Part shown: piece after piece, positions 9,197 through 16,642 of the stretch
Layout of the letters: every line of letters begins with the position of its first letter
Numbering within the stretch: the first letter of the stretch is position 1
Assembly: GCF_003337575.1 (NCBI RefSeq)
Contig: NZ_QPJM01000003.1
Location: 310,001-374,000 of the forward strand
DNA from: Phyllobacterium bourgognense
Lineage (GTDB): Bacteria > Pseudomonadota > Alphaproteobacteria > Rhizobiales > Rhizobiaceae
Length of the DNA stretch: 64,000 bases
Direction: 5' to 3'
Position numbers and translations under genes: made by a program
Notes under the pieces: generated by a model
What the model was told of the DNA's origin: nothing
Seen by the model: only the letters and a program-made list of their open reading frames with translations
The model's database searches: none

Positions 9197-10789
9197 GTGC
9201 GTAAACTGTTTCTGATCTCGTGTTTGCTGGTTGCCACGACGCCGGCGCACGCACAGGCCGTCGATGTCTCCGGTGCAAAAGCGCTTACCGAACTTCTGTC
9301 CAACTATCTTGGAAAGAAAGCGATCGAGAAGAATATCGTCTCGGTTGTCCCCGATGGAGACAGTTACCGCATTACCTTCAACACAGCGAGGTTGATCGAA
9401 ACACTTCCCAAGCAGGATTATTTCAAGGGCGATTTCGGTGAATACAGCCTGCTGATAAAGCCTGTTGCCGACGGGTCCTGGAATGTCTCATCGACTGCGA
9501 TTCCCGGTGGCTCAGTCGAGGTAACAACCCCGGAGGGGCGAGAGGCGGTTCAGTGGTCCGTTGACAATGCGAATATCAACGGAACGTTCGATCCCAAAAT
9601 CGGCGCTTTCTCGAAGGCGTCGTTTTCCTATGGCGCCGTGAAAATGAACACGACAAGCCCTACCCAGGACGTCGAAGCGAGTGTCAATTCGGCCAAAGGT
9701 GAAATGCTTGGCATGGCTGCGCCATCTGGCGGTATTGATTTCAGCAGCAACCATTCCGCGACAAACTTTCTGGAAACTGTGATTGTCAAATCGCCGCCTT
9801 CAGGAGATGTCGCGACTGCCGTGCAGCCGATGAAGATCGTTCTGAGCGGCGGCCAGATCGGCGCCAATGCGGAAGGCAAGGGCCTTCGCAATCTGGAGTT
9901 TCTGGAGCTCTGGAAATTTTTCATCGCGCATGTAGACGAGACAACGCTGAAGGATCAGGAGCAGGCCGATCTGAAGGCAAAGTTCCTCGCCGCTCTGCCA
10001 TTTTGGGACAAGCTTTCGGGCGCGTACCAGTTTTCCGATCTCAACGTCGAGACTCCGATTGGACCATTTGCCGCCAAGACCATGTCTCAGCAAATCGACT
10101 TCGATGGCATCAGCAAGAGCGGCGGCTATCACTATGCGTTGCGGACCAACGGTCTCAGATATCCTGCGTTGCCGATACCTGCGTGGAGCGTGCCGTTTTT
10201 GCCGACTGATGTGGAATTCGTGTTTGGTACGGAAGGTCTTGATCTCGACACGGTTGTCCGGGCAGCAGTCGCCGACATGGATTTGAGCCGTGCAAAGCCG
10301 TTTTCCGAAGAATTTGAAGCAAACACAGTTGCCGCATTCATGGCCAACCCGCCGAAGATGGTGATTAACAGGAGCTTTGTCCGTACAGTTGACACGGAGC
10401 TTTCGGTTGAAGGCGAGGTCTCGTTCACCGCTCTGAAACCGGAGAGCCACACCACTTGGGAGATGAGCAATTTCGATGCGGTTGTAGCCCGGTTGACCAC
10501 GGCCTCCGAACAGGAGCCCGAAATCAAGAACTACATCGTGTTCGCCAAACTCGCCAAGGACTTCGGCACGCAGCTGCCAAACGGGCACATACAATGGATC
10601 GTCGATCAGAAATCCGACGGGTCGGTGAGCGTCAACGGGAATCCGGTAAAGGGCCCGGATCCCGTCGTCGATCCGGCAACTAACGACGACACGACGACGA
10701 TGCCCGACGACCCGACGCAGGATGACAATGTGATCGTGCCTGACGACGAGGAGGACAATTCGGATCCTGCCCCGCCAGCTCCGCAATAG
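9197..10789 (+). CDS. Secreted protein of unknown function with acidic C-terminal tail
   Basis: A 530-residue protein starting with GTG (GGAG five bases upstream). It has a clear signal peptide, VRKLFLISCLLVATTPAHAQA, with cleavage expected after AHA. The body has no motif I recognise; it looks beta-rich, with short alternating hydrophobic stretches. The last 45 residues are low-complexity and rich in Asp, Pro and Thr (DDTTTMPDDPTQDD, then DDEEDNSDP). It is probably periplasmic. It lies between the UPF0173 hydrolase and gatC, both on the same strand, but nothing ties it to either. Confidence 0.75.
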   Translation: MRKLFLISCLLVATTPAHAQAVDVSGAKALTELLSNYLGKKAIEKNIVSVVPDGDSYRITFNTARLIETLPKQDYFKGDFGEYSLLIKPVADGSWNVSSTAIPGGSVEVTTPEGREAVQWSVDNANINGTFDPKIGAFSKASFSYGAVKMNTTSPTQDVEASVNSAKGEMLGMAAPSGGIDFSSNHSATNFLETVIVKSPPSGDVATAVQPMKIVLSGGQIGANAEGKGLRNLEFLELWKFFIAHVDETTLKDQEQADLKAKFLAALPFWDKLSGAYQFSDLNVETPIGPFAAKTMSQQIDFDGISKSGGYHYALRTNGLRYPALPIPAWSVPFLPTDVEFVFGTEGLDLDTVVRAAVADMDLSRAKPFSEEFEANTVAAFMANPPKMVINRSFVRTVDTELSVEGEVSFTALKPESHTTWEMSNFDAVVARLTTASEQEPEIKNYIVFAKLAKDFGTQLPNGHIQWIVDQKSDGSVSVNGNPVKGPDPVVDPATNDDTTTMPDDPTQDDNVIVPDDEEDNSDPAPPAPQ

Positions 10790-10879
10790 CACCATTTTCA
10801 AATCGTCTTGTCCGTTGCGCTTGGCCGCAACGGACACTATAGCTGCGTAATCCAAGATCCGAATTTTCAGGAATCCCGA

Positions 10880-11167
10880 ATGTCTGTCGATATTTCCACC
10901 GTCAAACGCGTTGCGCATCTTGCCCGTATTGCCGTGAGCGAAGACGATGCGGCCCGTATGACAGGGCAGCTCAACACCATCCTCGGCTTTGTCGAACAGT
11001 TGAACGAAGTGAATGTTGATGGTGTAGAGCCGATGACGTCCGTCACCCCCATGGCGATGAAGAAGCGCCCGGACGTTGTCGACGATGGCAAAAAGGCGGC
11101 TGATATCGTTGCCAATGCACCGATCCATGAAGAGAATTTCTTCGTCGTGCCGAAAGTGGTGGAGTAA
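10880..11167 (+). CDS. gatC: Asp-tRNA(Asn)/Glu-tRNA(Gln) amidotransferase subunit C
   Basis: GatC is the 95-residue clamp subunit that holds GatA to GatB in the amidotransferase that converts Glu-tRNA(Gln) and Asp-tRNA(Asn). The family pattern is clear: the start [19 protein letters not shown] block, [18 protein letters not shown], and the end [11 protein letters not shown]. The ATG at 10880 has AGGA seven bases upstream; a longer frame from 10808 lacks support. gatA follows after a single acetyltransferase gene, all on the plus strand; gatB is not in the window. Confidence 0.96.
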   Translation: MSVDISTVKRVAHLARIAVSEDDAARMTGQLNTILGFVEQLNEVNVDGVEPMTSVTPMAMKKRPDVVDDGKKAADIVANAPIHEENFFVVPKVVE

Positions 11168-11175
11168 GCGGAGCG

Positions 11176-11658
11176 ATGGCTATTTCCGTTGCCATTGAAA
11201 CGCCGCTGCAGGATGACGTCAGGGCGCTGGTTAGCGATCTTAATGATCATCTTTTGCCGCTGTCGCCCATCGAGTTCCAGTTCAAGATGACTGTGGAGCA
11301 GATGGCGGGTGCAGATACGACGGTTTTCGTGGCGCGCGACGAGAATGGTGTGGCAGTCGGTTGCGGTGCTTTGAAAGACCATGGAAACCACGTTGGCGAG
11401 GTGAAGCGCATGTTCACCCGGCCGACGGTCCGAGGTCAGCGCGTCGGGTCGGCCTTGCTCGAGGCCATAACCACACTCGCCAAAGCAAAGGGTGTCACAC
11501 GGCTTGTTCTCGAGACGGGCGCTGGCGAGGGATTTGCGGATGCTTACCGGCTTTACGAGCGATCCGGGTTCACGCGTTGCGGCGTCCTGCTCGACTATCC
11601 GGACTCCGAACACAGTGCATTTTACGAAAAGTGGCTGACCCTCGCGCCAGCCCAATAA
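11176..11658 (+). CDS. GNAT-family N-acetyltransferase
   Basis: A 160-residue acetyltransferase with the acetyl-CoA-binding signature VKRMFTRPTVRGQRVGSALL (motif A, R/QxxGxG/A) at about residues 75-95 and the later YRLYERSGF of motif B. The acceptor substrate is unknown. It starts 8 bases after gatC and ends 15 bases before gatA, so it is part of the gat transcript. This insertion of an acetyltransferase between gatC and gatA is a feature of several rhizobia as far as I recall; a functional link to tRNA amidation is not shown. Confidence 0.9.
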   Translation: MAISVAIETPLQDDVRALVSDLNDHLLPLSPIEFQFKMTVEQMAGADTTVFVARDENGVAVGCGALKDHGNHVGEVKRMFTRPTVRGQRVGSALLEAITTLAKAKGVTRLVLETGAGEGFADAYRLYERSGFTRCGVLLDYPDSEHSAFYEKWLTLAPAQ

Positions 11659-11673
11659 GGACCAGAAAAGACT

Positions 11674-13155
11674 ATGACCGATCTGACCGCTCTCACCATT
11701 GCCGAGGCACGCGAGCAGCTGAAAGCCAAGGCGATCACCGCCACGGAGCTGACTGGCGCTTATATCCAGGCGATCGAGAACGCAAACGACGCGCTGAACG
11801 CCTATATCGTCACCACACCGGAAAAGGCGCTGGAGATGGCGAAAGCTTCGGATGCACGCCTTGCTTCGGGCAATGCCGGAGCGCTTGAAGGCATTCCGCT
11901 TGGCATCAAGGACCTGTTCGGTACCGAAGGCATTCATACCCAGGCCGCATCGCATATCCTCGACGGATTCAAGCCACATTATGAGTCGACTGTCACGGCC
12001 AATCTCTGGGCGGATGGCGCGGTCATGCTCGGCAAGCTCAACATGGATGAATTTGCCATGGGATCGTCGAACGAGACCTCTTATTATGGCCCTGTGAAAA
12101 ACCCCTGGCGCGCCAAGGGTTCCAACGCCGACCTGGTACCCGGCGGTTCCTCTGGCGGTTCGGCGGCTGCCGTTGCGGCACGTTTGTGCGCCGGTGCCAC
12201 CGCAACCGATACCGGCGGTTCGATCCGCCAGCCAGCCGCCTTCACCGGCACTGTCGGCATCAAGCCGACCTATGGCCGCTGCTCGCGCTGGGGCATCGTC
12301 GCCTTCGCCTCGTCGCTCGATCAGGCCGGACCGATTGCACGCGATGTGCGTGATGCGGCGATCCTGCTCAAATCCATGGCGTCGGTTGACGCGAAGGACA
12401 CAACGTCGGTCGATATCGCGGTACCGGATTACGAGTCGGCCATCGGCAAGCCGCTTGCCGGCCTCAAGATAGGCATTCCCAAGGAATACCGTGTCGACGG
12501 CATGCCGGAAGAGATAGAAAAGCTGTGGCAGCAGGGCATTGCATGGCTGAAAGACGCCGGCGCTTCGATCGTCGATATCTCGCTGCCGCACACGAAATAT
12601 GCGCTGCCTGCCTATTATATCGTGGCGCCCGCCGAGGCTTCATCGAATCTTGCCCGCTATGATGGCGTGCGCTACGGTTTGCGCGTTCCCGGCAAGGACA
12701 TCGTCGACATGTACGAAAGGACCCGCGCCACCGGCTTCGGCGAAGAGGTCAAGCGCCGCATCATGATCGGCACATATGTGCTTTCGGCCGGGTATTACGA
12801 CGCCTACTACCTCCAGGCGCAGAAGGTGCGGAACCTGATCAAGAAGGACTTCGAGAACGTCTTCCACGCGGGTGTCGATGCGATCCTGACGCCAGCCACG
12901 CCTTCCGCGGCATTTGGCATTGCCGACCAGGACATGGCGGCGGACCCGGTCAAAATGTATCTCAACGACATCTTCACTGTCACCGTGAACATGGCGGGTC
13001 TTCCGGGGATCGCAGTTCCCGCTGGCCTCGATGCGCGCGGACTGCCGCTTGGCCTGCAGCTTATCGGGCGCCCATTCGACGAGGGAACGCTGTTCCAGAC
13101 CGCCTATGTCATCGAACAAGCGGCAGGCAAGTTCAACGCTCCGAAATGGTGGTAA
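11674..13155 (+). CDS. gatA: Asp-tRNA(Asn)/Glu-tRNA(Gln) amidotransferase subunit A
   Basis: The 493-residue amidase subunit that frees ammonia from glutamine for tRNA-dependent synthesis of Gln-tRNA and Asn-tRNA. The amidase-signature triad is complete: Lys79 in GIKDLFG, cis-Ser159 in [11 protein letters not shown] and the nucleophile Ser183 in [10 protein letters not shown]. Length is normal. An AAGGACC-type ribosome binding site precedes the ATG. It is downstream of gatC in the same direction and followed by a second acetyltransferase gene 10 bases later. Confidence 0.97.
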   Translation: MTDLTALTIAEAREQLKAKAITATELTGAYIQAIENANDALNAYIVTTPEKALEMAKASDARLASGNAGALEGIPLGIKDLFGTEGIHTQAASHILDGFKPHYESTVTANLWADGAVMLGKLNMDEFAMGSSNETSYYGPVKNPWRAKGSNADLVPGGSSGGSAAAVAARLCAGATATDTGGSIRQPAAFTGTVGIKPTYGRCSRWGIVAFASSLDQAGPIARDVRDAAILLKSMASVDAKDTTSVDIAVPDYESAIGKPLAGLKIGIPKEYRVDGMPEEIEKLWQQGIAWLKDAGASIVDISLPHTKYALPAYYIVAPAEASSNLARYDGVRYGLRVPGKDIVDMYERTRATGFGEEVKRRIMIGTYVLSAGYYDAYYLQAQKVRNLIKKDFENVFHAGVDAILTPATPSAAFGIADQDMAADPVKMYLNDIFTVTVNMAGLPGIAVPAGLDARGLPLGLQLIGRPFDEGTLFQTAYVIEQAAGKFNAPKWW

Positions 13156-13165
13156 CTTAAGCGGG

Positions 13166-13651
13166 ATGTCCTCATTTCGCATCAGACCTGCAGCAGAGGC
13201 CGACATTGCAGCCATTGCCGCGGTCGGCGCACGCGCTTGGGCGTCCAACGTTTTTTCGTTCGAACCCGAATTGCCCGGCATGCGAATGCATGTCGAAAAG
13301 GCATTCCGCGCGTTCGCGGATTCGTCCTATAGAAATGTTCTGGTGGGTGAACTGGACAACGTCGTGCTTGGCTGGGGCGCACGGGAAGAGGACAACGACT
13401 ACATCTCCGATCTGTGGGTTGATCCCGTCGTCCAGGGCCAAGGGATCGGTTCGGCAATTCTCCGAACCTTGATGTCCAATATTCGCGATGCGGGGTATTT
13501 GCGTGCGCGTATCAGCACCCATGCGCGCAATGTAAAGGCCATCCGGCTCTATGAGCGCGAAGGCTTCACTGTCATCGAACGGGGGGCGGAGTGGTCAACA
13601 AGCCTTGAGCGAGAGATGGACAAGGTAAAAATGCTGGCGGAGCTGAGATAG
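13166..13651 (+). CDS. GNAT-family N-acetyltransferase
   Basis: A 161-residue acetyltransferase. It opens SSFRIRPAAEADI, carries the CoA loop WVDPVVQGQGIGSAIL near residues 87-102 and ends with ARNVKAIRLYEREGF, typical of the family. The N-acetyl acceptor is unknown. The ATG at 13166 (GCGGG upstream) lies ten bases after gatA, and the stop is one base before the next start, so it is co-transcribed with gatC-gatA and the following ydcF-like gene. The frame is open upstream inside gatA, but that part is out of phase with gatA codons and is rejected. Confidence 0.9.
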   Translation: MSSFRIRPAAEADIAAIAAVGARAWASNVFSFEPELPGMRMHVEKAFRAFADSSYRNVLVGELDNVVLGWGAREEDNDYISDLWVDPVVQGQGIGSAILRTLMSNIRDAGYLRARISTHARNVKAIRLYEREGFTVIERGAEWSTSLEREMDKVKMLAELR

Positions 13652-13652
13652 C

Positions 13653-14447
13653 ATGTTCTTCACTCTGTCCAAAATCCTCTGGTTCTTCGCCGAGCCGCTG
13701 AATTTCTCCATATTGCTAATCGGTCTGACGTTTTTTCTGATGCTGCTGGCTTGGCGGCGTTTCGCTCTGGTGACGGCGGCTGGTGCGTTTCTGATCCTCG
13801 GGCTTGGCGCATGGACGTCGGTGGGTGCGCTGATGATGCATCCGCTTGAGGACCGCTTTCAGCGCCCGACATCGTTGCCGGAAAAGATCGACGGGATCAT
13901 CGTACTTGGCGGCGGCCTCGAGGGCGGTGTGAATCTTGTTCGCGGCGGCTATGAGATGAACTCCAGCGGCGACCGGTTTGTCGAGGCGGCTGTTCTCGCA
14001 GCGCGCCATCCGCAAGCCAAGGTCGTCGTGACCGGTGGATCGGGTAATTTGTTGCTCAAGGGCGAGGGCGATGGTGTGACGGCACCCCGTTTGCTGACGG
14101 CGCTCGGCATCGCTCCGGATCGGCTGATCATGGAAAGCCAGTCGCGCAACACCTACGAAAATGCGGTTTTCACGAAGGAAATGGTGAAGCCGAAGCCTGG
14201 CGAAATTTGGGTGCTGATTACGTCGGCATTCCATATGCCGCGCTCCATGGGAATTTTTCGCACGGCCGGATTCGATGTCGTGCCTTGGCCCTCCGACTAC
14301 CGGACTTCAGGTGATGAAGGCACAGGCGTTACGCATGACAATCCGCAGGATTCGCTGCAAAATCTGTCGATAGCGCTAAGAGAATGGGTGGGACTGGTCG
14401 CCTACCGCCTGACGGGGCGGACGGGCGAACTTTTGCCATCGCCATGA
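13653..14447 (+). CDS. YdcF/ElyC-like DUF218 membrane protein
   Basis: A 264-residue protein with two N-terminal membrane segments (about residues 15-60) and a DUF218 domain: GIIVLGGGLEGG, VVVTGGSGNLL, ESQSRNTYENA and the ITSAFHMPRSM motif. E. coli ElyC and SanA of this family affect envelope and peptidoglycan or lipid-carrier metabolism; the exact reaction is unknown. It starts one base after the acetyltransferase stop and overlaps the next gene by ATGA, so it sits in a tight operon. Confidence 0.88.
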   Translation: MFFTLSKILWFFAEPLNFSILLIGLTFFLMLLAWRRFALVTAAGAFLILGLGAWTSVGALMMHPLEDRFQRPTSLPEKIDGIIVLGGGLEGGVNLVRGGYEMNSSGDRFVEAAVLAARHPQAKVVVTGGSGNLLLKGEGDGVTAPRLLTALGIAPDRLIMESQSRNTYENAVFTKEMVKPKPGEIWVLITSAFHMPRSMGIFRTAGFDVVPWPSDYRTSGDEGTGVTHDNPQDSLQNLSIALREWVGLVAYRLTGRTGELLPSP

Positions 14448-15622
14448 AACAGGTGGACGTCCTCATCATAGGAGCTGGCGCCGCAGGCATGATGTGCGCC
14501 ATTGAGGCAGGCAAGCGCGGCCGCTCGGTGCTTATTGTCGACCACGCCGCCGCGCCCGGCGAAAAGATCCGCATATCGGGCGGCGGCCGCTGCAATTTCA
14601 CCAATCTCAATGCGGCACCACAGAACTTTATCAGCAAGAATCCGCATTTTTGCATTTCGGCCCTGCGACGCTACACACAGCGCGACTTTATCGGTCTAGT
14701 TGATCGCCATGGCATTGCCTGGCATGAAAAGACGCTTGGTCAACTCTTTTGCGATGGTTCGGCAAAACAGATCATCGATATGCTGGTCGCGGAAATGAAG
14801 CGGGCCAGGGTTGAGCTCCGCTTGCGTACAACGGTCGATGCTGTCGCGAAATCAGGCGATACGTTTGAACTCGATCTGTCGGGTGAACGCGTACGGTGTT
14901 CGTCCCTCGTGGTTGCTTGCGGCGGAAAATCCATACCGAAAATGGGTGCAACCGGTTTTGGGTACGAGATCGCCAAACAATTCGGAGTTGCACTCACCGA
15001 GACACGGCCGGCGCTGGTGCCGCTGACCTTTGACGAAAACACGCTTGTTCCGCTGAAGCCCTTGTCTGGCATTTCCGTCGATGCGGTTGTGAGTCACGGC
15101 AAAACCAAGTTCAATGAGGCCATGCTCTTCACCCATCGCGGTCTGAGCGGCCCTTCCATCCTGCAGATTTCATCCTATTGGCGGGAAGGCGATGTGATTT
15201 CGGTTGCCATGCTTCCAGGAGTCAAAGTGTTCGACGCCCTGAGCGCTGCGCGTTCCCGCAACGGCCGGCAGGCGCTGCAGACAGCGCTTGGTGAACTATT
15301 GCCAAAACGTCTGGCACAGCTGATCGCCGAAAACAGCGGGATAGAAACGCATCTGGCTGACCTTTCTGACAAACAGCTTCTTGCGGTAGAAAAATCGGTC
15401 AACGAATGGCAAGTCAGGCCAGCAGGTTCCGAAGGCTACCGAACGGCAGAGGTGACGCTCGGCGGTGTCGATACGGATATGCTTGACCAGAAAACGATGG
15501 AAACCAGATCCACCAAAGGTCTTTATTTTATCGGTGAGGTCGTCGATGTCACGGGTTGGCTCGGCGGCTATAATTTCCAATGGGCATGGTCATCGGGTTG
15601 GGTGGCAGGGCAATCGGTCTAG
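14444..15622 (+). CDS. HI0933/BaiN-like NAD(P)/FAD-dependent oxidoreductase
   Basis: A 392-residue flavoprotein of the HI0933 (YhiN/BaiN) group. The N-terminal Rossmann motif VDVLIIGAGAAGMMCAIEAG is followed by the family marker KIRISGGGRCNFTN, then VVACGGKSIPKMGATGFGY and the C-terminal GLYFIGEVVDVTGWLGGYNFQWAWSSG, cut here into GEVVDVTG and GGYNFQWA. The family is related to flavin reductases acting on steroid-like alkenes, but the substrate is unknown. Start ATG overlaps the ydcF-like stop (ATGA); a start at 14384 inside the previous gene is less likely. Confidence 0.9.
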   Translation: MKQVDVLIIGAGAAGMMCAIEAGKRGRSVLIVDHAAAPGEKIRISGGGRCNFTNLNAAPQNFISKNPHFCISALRRYTQRDFIGLVDRHGIAWHEKTLGQLFCDGSAKQIIDMLVAEMKRARVELRLRTTVDAVAKSGDTFELDLSGERVRCSSLVVACGGKSIPKMGATGFGYEIAKQFGVALTETRPALVPLTFDENTLVPLKPLSGISVDAVVSHGKTKFNEAMLFTHRGLSGPSILQISSYWREGDVISVAMLPGVKVFDALSAARSRNGRQALQTALGELLPKRLAQLIAENSGIETHLADLSDKQLLAVEKSVNEWQVRPAGSEGYRTAEVTLGGVDTDMLDQKTMETRSTKGLYFIGEVVDVTGWLGGYNFQWAWSSGWVAGQSV

Positions 15623-15701
15623 GAGGGCGATTGTCGGTTTCAATCGTGAACTCCATGGTTATCATTACCGGATGAAAGGATGATCTCGGGAGGAGGAACT
15701 C

Positions 15702-16068
15702 ATGACAATTCTGGGAAGTTTGCCATTGTGGCGCGATCAAATTCGAAATCAGTGAGGCGCCGACCATTGTAACGGCGTGCACCTGTACCTTCTGCACAAA
15801 ACGCGGCGCGCTCTGGGCGTATTTTCAGCCGGAAGAGGTGAAGCTTTCGGTAACGCCGGAGGCCGATACAGCATATTCGCGCAATGGCATGAACAAGCAT
15901 CATCATTGCAACGTCTGCGGTTGCGGGACATTTTCACAAGTGCCGACATGGATTGACTACAAGCCGGATTTCAACAAGCCACGGATCAGCGTCAACGTTC
16001 GTCTCTTCGACAATTTCGATACAGGTTCGTTACCGGTGGAAACGCTGGACGGGAGAAATCTCTGGTAA
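15702..16068 (+). pseudogene. GFA-domain (CENP-V/GFA) protein, frameshifted
   Basis: A good ribosome binding site (AGGAGG, six bases before the ATG at 15702) starts a frame that reads MTILGS and then leaves the family pattern. Removing one T from the TTT at 15719-15721 would restore MTILGSCHCGAIKFEIS and a complete 121-residue protein with the zinc ligands CHCG, CTCTFC and CNVCGCG. This is the pattern of glutathione-dependent formaldehyde-activating (GFA) proteins. The remainder is intact to the TAA at 16066. It is either a recent pseudogene or a sequencing error in a short T run. Confidence 0.75.
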
Positions 16069-16143
16069 GTCATTGCCTCGGCGAGGGAATCCTGCTTCCT
16101 TGGTTTGCGACCTAACGTTCGTTGCAAGCAGGGAGGTACGGCC

Positions 16144-16323
16144 ATGTGGATCAATCTGACTGACGTCAATGGCGATCACATTACACTTAACTTCGCTCAC
16201 GTCGTCTCTTTCAACCCGTATGGAACAGGGACCCACATTGTGACAACCACGGCGGGGTTAACGTTCTTCGTGAAGGAAACCACCGAAGAAATTCAGCGCA
16301 AAGTCGGAATTACGACCAGTTAG
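16144..16323 (+). CDS. Small protein resembling FlbD
   Basis: A 59-residue protein starting MWINLTDVNGDHITLN and continuing VVSFNPYG, IVTTTAGLTFFVKETTEEIQRKV. The spacing of LTxxNGxxxxxN, VxTxxGxxxxVKExxEEI resembles the short FlbD family, which is otherwise found in flagellar operons; there are no flagellar genes nearby. GGGAGG lies eight bases before the ATG. The function is unknown and the FlbD likeness is only by eye. Confidence 0.5.
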   Translation: MWINLTDVNGDHITLNFAHVVSFNPYGTGTHIVTTTAGLTFFVKETTEEIQRKVGITTS

Positions 16324-16642
16324 GCAATACGTACTGTTTCGGCGAAGAGAGGGGCAGTGGAGGTCCTTGCGACCGCTCATTGCCTTAAGATCGTAAAGAA
16401 AATCACTCTTCCGTGCGTTGCCCAAACCCCACAATTGGTATTTATATTGTGAACACGCGCGGGTTGTCCTTGCCTTTGTCACATTTGTCGCTCAATTGCG
16501 TCAACGAGTTACCGGCATTGCACTATTCAATTGCCGGACCGGGAAGACCTTCGGGATTGGTGTCTTCCACGATGCAATCTGCATGATCTGCTCATGCATT
16601 GGTAACGCACATGCCAACAGGTGAAATGGGTTCCGGATACAA
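16324..16642. other. Gene-free stretch before mrcA
   Basis: About 320 bases. No reading frame with coding character, tRNA or strong hairpin is visible. It should contain the mrcA promoter; a CAATTG-containing AT-rich patch near 16430-16450 is the only obvious feature. Confidence 0.4.

Noticed and set aside
9800-11128. Minus-strand open frame (442 codons) opposite the secreted protein and gatC
   Set aside because: Composition typical of an antisense shadow; it runs across two unrelated plus-strand genes.
10867-12591. Long minus-strand open frame (574 codons) opposite gatC and gatA
   Set aside because: It is the antisense of well-supported gat genes; its product is rich in Arg/Gly/Asp with no family pattern and arises from GC-rich third positions.
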